Of a stretch of 64,000 bases of DNA, positions 21,970 to 33,837 are shown piece by piece (the first letter of the stretch is position 1; each line of letters opens with the position of its first letter). Both the position numbers and the translations under genes were made by a program. The notes under the pieces were generated by a model. That model did not search any database, was not told where the DNA came from, and was given only the letters and a program-made list of their open reading frames with translations. The DNA comes from Lyophyllum atratum (Eukaryota > Basidiomycota > Agaricomycetes > Agaricales > Lyophyllaceae), in NCBI GenBank assembly GCA_014905825.1, contig JACGCN010000018.1, forward strand, positions 62,001 through 126,000, read 5' to 3'.

Positions 21970-23185
21970 CTACTGATCTATCCAATGTGACATAGCTAGT
22001 TTCGGTGCCCTCGAATCGATAACTATAGCGCCTTTCTTCATGAGCCCAGGTGTGTAATTTTCAAAGAACGGTCTACTCCGCTCGACTGGCCACTCATCCA
22101 ACTGCAGAATTACATGACGTAGTGTCTGCGTTTGGTAATTCTGCGATAGCAAGGCGTCGATTTCGCGCCATTCCGTTCGACTTATAGCCAAAGCAACATT
22201 CAGGACCATCCTCAGTGTGAGCTCTACGATCGACCCTGGCAGAGTGGCTAGTACGCGCATTATCCAGGTGCCTGGCATGGCCGTGGCACCGCGCCGGATA
22301 TGGATGCGAAGAACACGGAGAGCCGTAAGCTGGCTGAACTCGAGATAAACGTATGAGTCTGCGTTGGGAACCAGGTGAGCGGACACCAGGCGAGCCAGGA
22401 TATGCAGACTTACTGAGGTCAATTCCGAATTCCACCTCTTGGAGGTGCGTTGCGGCGAGGGCGAAAATCTTCTGAAGTCCGTTGCTCGCTTGACTCACCG
22501 ACTTTATCTTGCAGAGGCGGAGACGCGATAAGGATAGAGAAGATGGGTGAGCAGGATCGTGGAGGGCTAAAAGGACACGCTGCGCTGCAACCCACGACCC
22601 AAGAGTCAGAGACTCGAGATGCCCCTGATGGTTTCCTTGACCGGACTCGTGCAAGGACTGGTCCAGGACAATAGAATCGGCGAACGGGACTTTGAGGTGC
22701 CGGAGGTACCGTAGTCGACGTAGTTGTCCCTCAGGAAAGAGTATGGTTCCTAGAATAAGCGTATGGAACGACGGCCTTTGGAGTAGGTCGAGGATGCATC
22801 GACTCATCGTGGGATATACGTCGATCCAACGAATGAACCCGGCTCTTATCGCGCTACTTGCTCTGCTGATTTTCACTTCGTGCACGTTGCGAAGCATCGG
22901 TAGTATACCACAGACCGCATCTTCCTTAGATTCGAAGGATATGCCGATATGAAGAGACGAGATAAACGACGCGATGATCGGGTTGCTTAATAGGACATGG
23001 AGGAGGCGTAGATTGTTTGCTGAGCGTTCCGGGCTCAGGTCCAGGACAATGTGACGAAAAAGGTATCTCCGGGAGGATGCAGAGAAAGACCCGCACACGG
23101 TGCTACAAGCGGTGAGCGTAGGGATGTCTTCATCGATGTATTCGATGATTTCGTCGATAATTTCTTGAGGAATTGAAGAAGTCAT
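21970..23185 (-). CDS. F-box-like protein, type C
   Basis: Exons 23185-22414 and 22358-21970 with a GTAAGT/GCAG intron encode 386 residues. The F-box segment is SIPQEIIDEIIEYI then LTACSTVCGSFSASSRRYLF. Leucine-rich strands follow (FHTLILGTILFPEGQLRRL, LSLSRLRLCKIK), and exon 2 carries LEFSQLTALRVLRIHIRRG and TEWREIDALLSQ. The intron lies after HLQEVEFGIDLS, at the same place as in the other paralogues. ATG 23185 was chosen because MTSSIPQEI aligns with family starts. It is divergent from type D, 285 bp away. Presumed SCF substrate receptor, target unknown. Confidence 0.78.
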
Positions 23186-23469
23186 CTTCAAGAGGACAGG
23201 CACGAGGGATCTGATTTAGCCGCTGTTTGCCTAGTGTATCAATTCTGGGCAAGTTGATGTTGGTACGACTTACCGTGTCACTCAAGCCGACGACAGTTTC
23301 TCTGGCCCACCTGGAATTCGCTGCAGACGAAACGATCAACAAAAGAAAGGATCAGAACAGTTAAGTTAGGCCCGGGTAGTGGGGGCCGTTATTGACGGAA
23401 CAATGTTCAGCCAAACAACTTAAGATTACAACGAAGAAACCCTTCCTTGAAACCTCGTAAGTACCGACC
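23186..23469. promoter_or_regulatory. shared divergent promoter region of F-box C and D
   Basis: 284 bp separate the start codons of two head-to-head paralogues, so both promoters must lie here or overlap. No clear TATA box was seen. Confidence 0.45.
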
Positions 23470-24664
23470 ATGACTGCTGCGGTACCTCACGAAATCGTGG
23501 ATGAGATCCTCTCCTATCTGTCTGAAGATGTAACCACCCTCATGACCTGCAGCACCGTGTCTTCTGCCTTCCGTGAACCGTCCCAGCGACGGCTCTTTCA
23601 TTCGCTCGATCTCAACCTCGGGCATCCTGCGAGCTTTAAACACCTCCATCTTGCACTTTCAAGCAACCCAGACATCGTCTCCTACATCCGTTCTGTCAAA
23701 ATCGGGCTTTGCGAGGACTTCGACGGAGACGCCGTGTGCGTTGTCCTGCGTATACTCGAACACCGTGTGCAAGTACTCCAGTTCGACAACATTTCGTCTT
23801 TTTCTCTGCTCGGCACTTGGGATAACATGCCCGAGCCCATCAAGCTCTGTCTACTCAACCTGATATATGGACCGTCCTGTATAAGCCTAACCCTGGGAGA
23901 CATATTTTTACCAGCGGGGTATCTCCGCGGGGCCTCACACCTCCGACAGCTGAATTTACTTCACGCGGATTCCACCGTCTCTGGTGACCCGACCCACCCA
24001 CCAACAGTTCACGAGCCATCGGACCGCAGGGGATATCTCGAAGTCCTGGTTCTAGGGACTTATGTGTCCACTCAACGCCTCCTGCAAGCCCTTCTGCATC
24101 CCCTCCACCCATCGTCACTTTCGCTATCTCAACTACGCAGACTCTACGCATCTCATCAAGTGAGCGCCGAATTCCAAACCCTTCTCGACCTCTCGGCGGG
24201 TTACCTCGAAGAAGTACATGTCGGTGTCAGCCTCTGTGAGTTCCTCTCTACCCATTCCAGCACTCAGCTCCTCATGCATTCTCCTCCTCCTTCTATCGCG
24301 CTGCGTAGACTTCTCTGGGGAGCACCTCGACTTCAGCCAGTTAACCCGCCTGCGCAGTCTTCACATCGCCGTCTGGAGCGGCGTCCAGGCTGAGCCTGGT
24401 GTCTGGCTCCCTCGCGTTCTTGCGTCTATGCCCCAAATTACAGATCTACAGGTTACCATGTCTCTGTCTCTAGGATATCGGATACAAGCTGCTGAATGGA
24501 AAGAGTGTGACGCGCTCTTGACTCAAGAGCGACATTTGGGAATGCTGCGCCGCGTCTCCTTTCATTTAGAGAAGCAGTCCGCGGAGATGATTAGGTGGTT
24601 CTTGAAGGAACGGACACCGAAGCTAGCAGAGAAGGGAATCCTCGTGGTCTCCTCGAGAGCTTAG
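23470..24664 (+). CDS. F-box-like protein, type D
   Basis: Exons 23470-24235 and 24309-24664, joined by a GTGAGT/GTAG intron, encode 373 residues. The F-box segment is AVPHEIVDEILSYL then LMTCSTVSSAFREPSQRRLF. Leucine-rich strands (ISLTLGDIFLPAGYL, LSLSQLRRL) precede exon 2, which has LDFSQLTRLRSLHIAVWSG, AEWKECDALL and FLKERTPKLAEKGI. Architecture and intron position match type C, supporting an inverted duplication of a common ancestor. It is the only plus-strand member of the cluster. Target unknown. Confidence 0.78.
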
Positions 24665-25308
24665 GTTAACACGATGGCACCGAATCGGACTGCCGCGTAT
24701 AACCATTACCGCACGTATCTTAGCTTTCTTTGCTGCACGAATCATTGTCTTCCCAATAGGATCAGATATATTTGGGCTGAAGAATATGGCCCTTCAACAG
24801 ATGAGTCGCGAGCGTCATGCTGAAAGCTTGACTAGTGTCGTCCTTGACGGGTCATCCGCGTTAGATGACCTCAAGCGATCTATTATTCACTCAATGGCTA
24901 TGCTGAGCTCGAGAGGTATCCTTTTCATACGGACAGGTTCAAATTCTACAATGTGATGTTCAACCTGATGCTCTTTTTAATATAGCACGACGTTCTATGT
25001 TGTGATAGCCTATCAAACTTTTTGACGTTTTAACGATGATACATTTCTGACAAGGAGGTGGTGGTACCTCGACTTCGACGGCTCCCGGACAGGGCAGATA
25101 GCGACGGAGGGATACTTGGGCTATGGAACATTCCTAGGCCACGGGGCGTACCCTAGCAGGCGCATAGATGGGCGACCTTGAGGTTGTGCTCAGCAAGCAC
25201 GTCATCAATGATCGATGCCTTTTAAGACAAAGGAGCGATGACGTCAGGACTCAAGAGACGAACCCTCCCTGAGTCCAACCCAAGTCAACGTCACATAGTA
25301 ATACGGAC
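24665..25308. other. spacer, nothing recognised
   Basis: About 640 bp without a convincing frame; it should include the promoter of the GFA-type gene. Confidence 0.45.
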
Positions 25309-25947
25309 ATGAGCAACACAGCAGAGAATCACCTCCAACGACCGCCATACTCCGGCGAAGGTGCAGAATCACCCAAATACGGCGGCACCTGCTTCTGCAA
25401 AACGGTCCATTTTACGATATCCCGGGATGCTCCCTTGGACTCCAAGTTCTGTCACTGCAAAACATGCCAGAAGCTGCACGGAGCACCGTTTCAATGGGTG
25501 AGGCGCCGCCCGATTCGATCTCGAGAACCTCCGAATCCACTCACCCGCTTGGAAGGCTGCTATATTCCAGAAGACGGACGTGTGTTTCACCCGGGGAACG
25601 ACAGAGTTAGTGTTTTGGAACGCGGAGGAGGAGTCGGGAGAGTACAGTCTCCCATGCAAGGTATCATGCGGACGGTGCCGCACACCGATCATGGATGAAG
25701 GAAGGCAGATGTTGATGCTCTTTCCGAGCTTGATAAATTTCCGCACCTCAGAGGATCGAAAGAAATTCTATCCTAGGTACGTCAAATACTATTGGCTGTC
25801 GTGATGAGAGCGGCCTGACGCGGACTGTATGGTCGTTCCAGCTGTCACATCTTCTACGGGCAGCGTGTGATGGATGTGAAGGACGGAAAGCCGAAATTTG
25901 CAGGACACAAGGAAGAAGGAGAGACCATTCCAGAGACATCGGAGTAG
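25309..25947 (+). CDS. GFA/CENP-V-fold zinc protein (glutathione-dependent formaldehyde-activating type)
   Basis: Exons 25309-25497, 25556-25776 and 25842-25947 give 171 residues. Zinc ligands of the family are present: GGTCFCKTVHF (Cys-x-Cys near residue 27), FCHCKTCQKLHG (Cys-x-Cys-x2-Cys near residue 48) and CGRCRTPIMD (Cys-x2-Cys near 106). PFQW before intron 1 joins AAIFQKTDV after it, the usual family junction. Members of this fold bind two zinc ions; the founding enzyme condenses formaldehyde with glutathione, but most fungal members have no proven substrate. No signal peptide, so probably cytosolic. Confidence 0.85.
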
Positions 25948-27517
25948 GCACCTGTTGGAATGCTTCGCATCTTAGAAACAACTGACGCGTCGGTCGATTT
26001 CATTTCGGATCTAAGTTGGGGGCAAAACGTGGAAGTCCCTACATCAAGCTTGTTAGTTGTAGTCTAATGTTGCGACGGTTCCATCAAGAACTGGAATTCA
26101 GTGTTTGGTGTAGTCATGTCCCGCTCGTTCCTGACGACAGGAATGCATGAGTTCGCGTTTGAGGCCACCAAAATGGCATAAATACGCACTCACGAAGTCG
26201 AACGTTGCTCTTGCGCCTGTACTTGCTGTCATAATGGCGATGCCAGAAGACCACCAGCTCGAGTCGTATCTTTGGCTTGTCCTACTCAACTGGCAGGACC
26301 ACGGAAAGTCATCAGATTAAGATAGCTCATGAGGCGACCCAACCGTAATGGAGAGAGAAAGGGTTCTCGGGAACTGACCACCTTGGTCGTGAAAAAACTT
26401 CCTAGTGTCGGGCAAAACGTGTGGCACTAGGGTTGCGTATCATCCCAAAGGCCGAGAATGAGGTCCCGACTCTCTAAGAGAGCCGCATTGGCTATTTCAG
26501 TGAGATCCCCTAATGTTCAAGTAGCAAATAGCGGCTTACCGGAGGAATAATATCAAAAGCTTCCGCTATGGAGGGCCTTGTCGATTGCGTGCTTATACTG
26601 CGAACGAGCGGTTCCCAAATGACCTGAAATTGTACGAATCCCCTTCCAGGAGTTAAGGTAGTGAATCGTGAGGTCCGAGTCGTTGACTAAAAATAATAGG
26701 GCTTGCGAAACTAAGCGCCATAGCGTTGAGATGAAACTGAGGGCGGAGGTTGTACGCAAAGATGGCCAGACGTTGATAAGCTCCTTGGAAGCATCTCTAC
26801 AAGAAACGAGATATCTGATATGGGAAGCAATACGCCGTTGATCACAAAACGATAGCCGTTGGGTGATTCAAAGATGGCCAGTACAGGGACAAAAGCCATG
26901 ATAAGCAAAAGAGAGTCGAGTCGCTGGTAAAATTCCGAGGCGGTTGTTTGGCTTTCGGCCTTCCGACAAACAATTTGGCCCGGTTTCCGGAATGCGGTAA
27001 CTTTCCATTTTTGTCCGCACCACATGTACAACACCTACAAGTGCTCGGAGCGTCCCACGGCTCCGCTTTGCTCTCGTTTTCGCGCACTTGTATAGCGCAT
27101 ATGATGTTCATAACATGGACTGAACGACAAGCCTACGCCTGCCGTGAAACAGTCCTCTATATCTTCGGACAGCCTATCCAGCCACGAGCATCTCGCCAAA
27201 GATATGGGCGCCCCAGCAGTATGACGCTCCAGACCTACTCTAGATCTCCAACTATGGAGCGGACGAATGCAGGCATGAACACTATACCCATGGAGTTCTT
27301 GCTCGAAGCCTTGTGACGCACCACTGTGTGAGTTTCTGAACTTTTAACGTCGCCTGTGTGTAAGTAGACTCAACGAAAGCAGGATGAGTTACCTCTTCAG
27401 GCTTTTTGTCCCTACGGCATGCAAAATAATCCTCACGGGCAGCAACATTCTGCCGTCTTTCTCCAGGGTACACGAATATAAGCCGAGCGTTTTGATATCA
27501 ATGTCATCCAGATCGCG
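25948..27517. other. 1.6-kb stretch without a recognised gene
   Basis: Minus-strand frames at 27034-26711 and 26759-26553 contain hydrophobic stretches (for example LLLIMAFVPVLAIF) that could be remains of a membrane protein, but no exon chain or family could be built. It may be a decayed gene. Confidence 0.4.
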
Positions 27518-29230
27518 ATGGTTCATTGGCGCTACCAGACCATATATCTACTTTCCTTTCTCCTCGGGCATGCTTCAGCTCAGGACGACCGCGCATCCGC
27601 CTGTGCTGCGCTAAAGACCCACCTCCGACTCGACAATACAACTATTCTATCATCCACTCATATCTCTGGTCCGGCGAACATCTCCACCCCAGGATCATGT
27701 CAATCCCAGGCGCTGCTTTCCTCCGCAGTTTGCCGCGTTCAATTCGTTGTCAACACGACCTCGACCTCTGCTGTCCACGCCGAGGCCTGGCTCCCCGATA
27801 CATGGTTTGGTCGATTCCTCGGGCTAGGAAATGGTGGTCTGGGTGGTTGTACGTCACCCCAATTTACATATGTCTAGCCCACGTCTTGACCGAGTACTAG
27901 GTATCGATTACGGCAACCTTGACTATGGGACCTCGCTCCACTTCGCCACCGTCGCTTCCGATAATGGACACGACGGCAACAACGGCGTAGTGTTTCTCAA
28001 CCATCCCGAAGTGATCAACGACTTCGCTTTCCGTGCCATCCACGTCGAAGCCGTCATCGGGAAACAAATCGTGCAGGCGTACTACGGACGTCCCCACCAC
28101 AAGTCGTACTACCTTGGCTGCTCTACCGGCGGGAGACAGGGAACACAGGCCGCTCTGAAGTTCCCGGGCGATTTCGACGGCATCGTGGCGGGCGCCCCGG
28201 CGACGGATTGGAACCATCTCCAGGGGTGGAGCGTGATAATGGAGCGATTCGTAGGCGTTCCGAACCCGGGTGGGAGCCGCAGCTTCATTCCTCCGGCACT
28301 GTGGGACGTGGTAGCAGCGGAGGTTCTGAGGCAGTGCGACGAGGTCGATGGCGTCAAGGATGGGATCATCACTGAGCCGGATGCGTGTCAGTTCCGCCCT
28401 GAAGCTATTCAGTGTACAGCTGGACAGACAACAGGATGTGCTACGATTGAGCAGGTGGATGCGCTGAAGAAGATTTACCAGCCACTATTTGGGCAGGCTG
28501 GGCAACTCCTGTATCCTCGCTATGATCCTGGGACAGAGGCAGATGGAAATGCGCAGGCGATATTTGGTGGCTCGGTCCTCTCTTTCCCCAACGTGAGTCC
28601 GAAACTCTCTCTACATCTATCTTCCGCTGTGACCGCAACTGAAGATTGGGACAGGGTTGGTTCAAATTTGCCGTCTTCAACGATTCGAACTATGACTTTA
28701 GTACCTTCAATCTGAGTTCCATCACACTGGCGGATAGCATAAACGCTGGCGGTATCTCCACTTTCGATGGAGACCTCTCCGCATTCGAGAAGCGTGGGGG
28801 CAAGTTTCTCACGTATCATGGGCGGCGCGACCAGGTCAGTCAACTACGACCTTGTCCATACAGCCGCTTACACCTCTCTCCCATCTTAATCTAGCTCATC
28901 GCCTCCGGAAATTCAAAGAGGGTCTATAACCTCATATCCGAGACGCTATCCATGCCCTCCCTCGACAGCTTCTACCGCCTCTTCCTCGTTCCAGGCATGA
29001 ATCATTGCTCTGGCGGTCCCGGTGCAACTGCGTTCGGGCAGGGTGGTATGGCTTCGAACGCCGTCAATGCGTCGGCGAATAACGTGCTGCTTGCCATGGT
29101 CGACTGGGTAGAGAAGGGTGTGGCTCCGGAGACAATTGTAGGGACGGCTGTCGATGGGAAACAGAGGGTGCACTGTCGATACCCACAGAGGAGTGTATGG
29201 AATGGAACTGTATTCGGCTGCGTGGTGTAA
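27518..29230 (+). CDS. secreted tannase/feruloyl esterase family enzyme
   Basis: Exons 27518-27848, 27901-28592, 28655-28834 and 28895-29230 encode 512 residues. The N-terminus has a hydrophobic signal peptide (YLLSFLLGHASA). The serine hydrolase elements of the tannase family are all seen: nucleophile about Ser185 in GCSTGGRQG, Asp400 in GRRDQ, His438 in GMNHCSGG, with the Cys beside Ser and the Cys beside His placed to form the family disulfide. Family enzymes release ferulic or gallic acid from plant cell-wall or tannin esters outside the cell; which substrate this one prefers cannot be told. It looks complete. Confidence 0.9.
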
Positions 29231-29443
29231 TTTACGACCGTTGAGGCGTAATGAAACTTTGGGTGCCCATCCGAAATTTATGGACTCAGCGTTGCTTGGG
29301 TATGTATAGGTGATTTCCACATTGATTGAGAATCGTCATCTAGTGGTATCCTACTCTGCTTCATCTTCTTTACGCACTTCAACGCCCAGTCTCCTCTAGA
29401 CGGACACCATCAGTGGTGAATTCCTCTATCCTGTATCCACGAC

Positions 29444-30499
29444 TTAAGCCAGCTTCATCCCGAGCAAGTCCATGACTACCTCCCATCCTTCACATTCCTC
29501 CTTATCAAGATCGACATCAATTGATGCTAAATTGGGAAACATAAGCATGAGGCATGGAAAGACCAGCAGCGGCGACGTGATTGGGGACTGCACAAGCCCT
29601 AAGTCTATTATCGCCTCGTTACGAATTCCATGTGGTAGGATTTGGTGATTAAACGGCATAGCCAGAATGGAAAGCGATAGGTCTTTGAGTCGTGGACAAT
29701 ATCTGACTAAGGGAATCAATCCCGCCAATGTCACCCTGGGAAGCTTGTCATCCGCCTCATGGTTGACCTCGAGATCTTCGAGATGAGGCCATGCCATGGC
29801 CGCAGCTGCATACCAATCGTCATCAAACGCAGAAGCGCAGCCTAAGTAAATGGTCAGAGACTGGAGCGCCCTGAGCGAAAAAAGGGATGCGAAGGCGTTG
29901 CAGATAGCATCCGGCTCGCCTTCTTCTACGTTTGGCAACCCCATAAGGTGAAGCATGGTCAAGGAGGAAACACAGCGATGGTGAAGGAAAGATCCGGTGA
30001 ATTTTGCCAAGAAGGGCACCGCTTCAGCGGGTGACTCGCCATAAAGGTGTGCCGGAAAATCGATAGACATCCATTCCACAGGACACTGGAGTGATGCTAT
30101 CACGTTCGCTGCTACCTCCAGGGATGGTACTTCAAAGTCGAATGTTTGGAGCTCCGGGAACCGCCCGCCTTTCGTCGTCCACAGCTCTTGGTGCGCGGGG
30201 AGAATTCCTTTGTATGGGATAAGGGGAAGTATACATCGACGGAGCCCCGACAGGCCTCCAAGGTGATCGATAATACCAGGTGTAGTCGTGAATGAGCCCG
30301 CATCAAGGTTGACTATGAGATCTTGGAGATCATGAAGGGAACAAATAAGATTTTCGAGTGCGGAGGTGAATTCAGGCGTAGTATTCCGATAATCGCTCAT
30401 CCCAATACTGAAGAAGCGTATGTTTGGGCACGAATGCCTAATGCTTAGAAGCAGCCTAGGCAACGACCCCGATGGCCCTCCGGAGACAAAAATACGCAT
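29444..30499 (-). CDS. leucine-rich-repeat-like protein without visible F-box
   Basis: A single 351-residue frame from ATG 30499 (MRIFVSGGPSGSLPRLLLSI). It shows irregular LRR strands such as LQDLIVNLDAG, LRRCILPLIP, LQTFDFEVPSL, LQSLTIYLG, LKDLSLSILAM and LASIDVDLD, the pattern of the C-terminal half of agaricomycete F-box proteins. The usual N-terminal F-box exon was not found in the 560 bp upstream, so the gene may be N-terminally truncated or start further up through unrecognised exons. It is not closely similar to the A-D cluster. Confidence 0.6.
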   Translation of the reverse strand: MRIFVSGGPSGSLPRLLLSIRHSCPNIRFFSIGMSDYRNTTPEFTSALENLICSLHDLQDLIVNLDAGSFTTTPGIIDHLGGLSGLRRCILPLIPYKGILPAHQELWTTKGGRFPELQTFDFEVPSLEVAANVIASLQCPVEWMSIDFPAHLYGESPAEAVPFLAKFTGSFLHHRCVSSLTMLHLMGLPNVEEGEPDAICNAFASLFSLRALQSLTIYLGCASAFDDDWYAAAAMAWPHLEDLEVNHEADDKLPRVTLAGLIPLVRYCPRLKDLSLSILAMPFNHQILPHGIRNEAIIDLGLVQSPITSPLLVFPCLMLMFPNLASIDVDLDKEECEGWEVVMDLLGMKLA

Positions 30500-31067
30500 T
30501 GACGTGATAGTGGAACCAAGGAGAGCAAGAATGAATGGATGGGATCACTGTTTTAAAGACTGACGCTGAAAGAAAGACGGACATGAACACGTGATAATTA
30601 TCAATAATAGATAAGATATCGATATCAGATTCAAAGGCCAGACAGCATCTCCGTGGCAACCACATTTCGCCAGCTTTACTTGTCTAGCTTCGAGGAGTTA
30701 TCGCTCAAGGGACAGAGTAAATTAGCTGAAGGCACTGGGCGAAAGATACCACTAAGACAATCATTACAAATGCGGGGAAGGTGCCTGGTGTACATTTTTA
30801 AAAGAAGATACTTCGAGTCTCACCGAGACTTGCTCTTTGTCTTCGACGCGCATCCTGGTTCCTGAGTTCCTCTTGATTCCATTACATAGATAGTACACCG
30901 ACATAAACCGTGACTTTAACTTAGCACCGTTTAACTTACAATGGCCCGAGGTGAACTCAGGCCTCCCCCTTTTCTACCCGGGGCATAGGTGTAACGTACT
31001 TCCCCGCTCCTCCCCCAAACACATCCTATTAAATACAAGATGCGTCAATACCCCTACTCTGAACAAC
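30500..31067. other. spacer, nothing recognised
   Basis: Between the LRR-like gene's 5' end and the 3' end of the transporter gene. No F-box exon or other coding feature could be identified. Confidence 0.45.
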
Positions 31068-33837
31068 CTAGGAAGCCAGGCGCACCTTAATCGTGCCGCG
31101 ACACACCATACACAAGGCTTGGCGACTCTCCCACAAAGGGTACAGCACGACCGCGAAGCACGAACAGAAGACCCAAATAATACCGATCACGACCCATGCC
31201 TCGAGCCCGCGCACGCCGAAAATCGTCTGTGCGAAGAAGAGCGGAAGAGGGATAAGGATGATCATGATCACGAGCTGCAGGGGAGGAATCAGGTGCAGGT
31301 TAGCATGGGACAACCGAGGGTGGCGACGCCATACGATACATACGAGTACAACAGAGGACCAAGCTGCGAACTTGAATGCCTTATTTAGCTCCACCGGGTC
31401 GAGGTCGCTTTCATCCGTGATCCCCACCACCTCATTGACAGACTGGACCTCCGGCGTCGCTGTCTTCTTCTCCTCTTCTCGCTCTTCAATGTTCTCAACA
31501 GATTGCGTAAGACGGTGGATGTGGTGGGGGCTATTGATAGCACGTGTCACGTCAAAGTCAAAATCTGCTGGGCTCTATAACGGGACGGAAAGGTAAACGA
31601 TAAGTGCTTCAATGAAGAAAGGGAAGGCTTACCCATAGAGACCAGGCGACGGCGACGATACCCCCGACCCCAATAGACGCCAAGTTCCCAGCCAACATCT
31701 CAAAGTCCCCCCCGCTCGTCTGAACAGAACATGAGTTGAGCCATACACATGTAACAAGTACCTCGGGATACTCACAACAACATTGATAACACCACCATTC
31801 AGCGCCGCAGTAGTCACCAACCACGCAACAATCCCCGCAAACAGTCCCGATACAGACGCGACGATGCATCCCCACTTGTTTGCCTTGCTCCACGTTACAC
31901 AGAGGGCGATGGGAACGACGGCAGAGCCAAGAAATACACCCATGAATGTCTATAGGAGTGTTAGGGTTTCGGAGTCAGGTCAGGTGAGGAGGCAGCGGGG
32001 TGAGGGAAGGGACGTACGTAGAGCCAACCCATGGATACTCCGATGTAGAAGAACACCAGGCCAGCTAGACTCATGAAAAGTGCGTATGCGCCAACCTATA
32101 GGAGAATAAGCGTCGCGTACGATGGTTAGTGAGACGAGATAGAAATACCATATAATGGGACACTCGAAGAATCTGTTTCTCGGTCGCCTCCGGATTGATA
32201 TATTTCTGCACATGGGTGTCATATGTCAAGAGTATTTGTCTTCCAAAAGACGGTGCTTGCCTTGTAGATATCATACGTCAGGATGGAAGAAACAGCGATC
32301 AGCTCGGCAGAGGTCGCAGATGTGACAGCCAAGAAGAGGAGCACGAGCATCGCCGCCGCGCCTGCCTTGCCTAGGAGAGCAGCTGCCGCTGCTGGTGCAG
32401 GAAGTCCAGCAGACACGTCCGCCGGGAGCAGAACGCGCATAGCGGGATCGCCGCGGAGTGCAACAGCCGCGAGTCCAAGAGTAGTCGCGAAAGTAAACGG
32501 TATCGCGAACCTGCACCGTACACCCTACGTCAGTACGGAGATAGAACAAGGAGGATCAACACCCGACTAACCATGCAAGCCCACCCAACAGATACGCCTT
32601 CACGCAGCTCGCCGGCCGACTCGCAATCGCCCGCTGCCAGTACGCCTGATCATTGAAGACAGTCGCAAAGTTCCCTATGATGTTGATGACGCCGAAGATG
32701 AGGCCGTTGCGGGAGCGCATGGTGAGGTACGAGCCACCGGCGTTGCCGTCGACTGGGCTTACAGCCGATGCGGCGTCGAGGAGCTCGTGCATTTTGGCTA
32801 TGCTGCCGATTTTGGGGCTGGTTGCGTAGACGGTGAAGACGAAGGTAAGGATAATAGCGAAGAGGACGGTGGTATGAGTACTGGTGGGGCATAGTTAAGA
32901 TGGGAGAGAATTGGGTAGGGAGGAGGGCACGCACTAGTCGCATAGGAGGGTTGCTCGCATGCCGCCGACTACGACGTAGATGGCGACGCCCAGGGGAATT
33001 AGAAACATCGCCTGTGCGGATGGTCAATGGGTGGACAGCGATGAGGAGATAGAGGAGCATACGGCTATAGTGCTCATTCCAGTCAAATCCGTGACTGTTG
33101 CCGAACCTCCGAGAATAAGCATGGATGAGACGATCACGTTCGTCGCCAGCCTGGTGTGAAAAGATATTTAAATGTGGCCATGTACAGGCTAGAGGCTACG
33201 TACCCGAAGAATAGGAAGATACCATGCGCGACGGTTCCCCATCTAGCAGCCACAATCTCGAGCCAAGTATGTGCATTGGGAGCATTGAGTTTTAGTTTAG
33301 CGGCGAGCTGCAAGAAATCGACTGCTCGTCATTATGCTCCACCTTAGCGGGGAGGTAGAGAAAATACCTGGGCAAAAAGCAGGACTTGGATCGTCGCGCC
33401 TGCACCGTACCACCAAGGGCCAGAGATACCATATTTATACGCTACGGCACTTGATTGCAGCTGCAAGCCCGGGTCAATTCAAAGGTCTTCGTTCTGATGA
33501 AGCAACTGACCAATGTAGCCGCCCATGTCCATGCAGAGACAATGCCGGAGGCGATCAGGCCAGGCTTAACGCTTCTAGATGCACTGCTGAATTCCTCCGT
33601 ATTCGAAGGATTGAACGGTGTGTAGCGTGCTTGAAGAGCCGTCAAGAAGAGCATAAACGCGCTGAAGAACAAGCCGATGCCTATGTGAACTGATCAGCCC
33701 TATTCCTGGAACTAGATCGTCTGTTCTGTACCAATAACTAATTAAGAATCAGTATGGCTCGTAACATGCTGATATCACGACATACCAACTCCATATCCAG
33801 CTCCTTGAGGAAGCACACTCGAAGCCGTAGAGGACAT
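31068..33837 (-). CDS. DUR3: DUR3-like urea/proton symporter (sodium:solute symporter family)
   Basis: More than ten exons run from ATG 33837 ([18 protein letters not shown]) to 31068. They encode many transmembrane segments in the order of fungal DUR3: [145 protein letters not shown] and a hydrophobic C-terminus ([19 protein letters not shown]). The [11 protein letters not shown] and QAYWQRA motifs identify the urea transporter branch. It would import urea, possibly polyamines, at the plasma membrane under nitrogen limitation. No broken exon was noticed. Confidence 0.85.

Noticed and set aside
24900..24960. tRNA-like T-loop GGTTCAAATTC
   Set aside because: No matching acceptor, D or anticodon stems around it.
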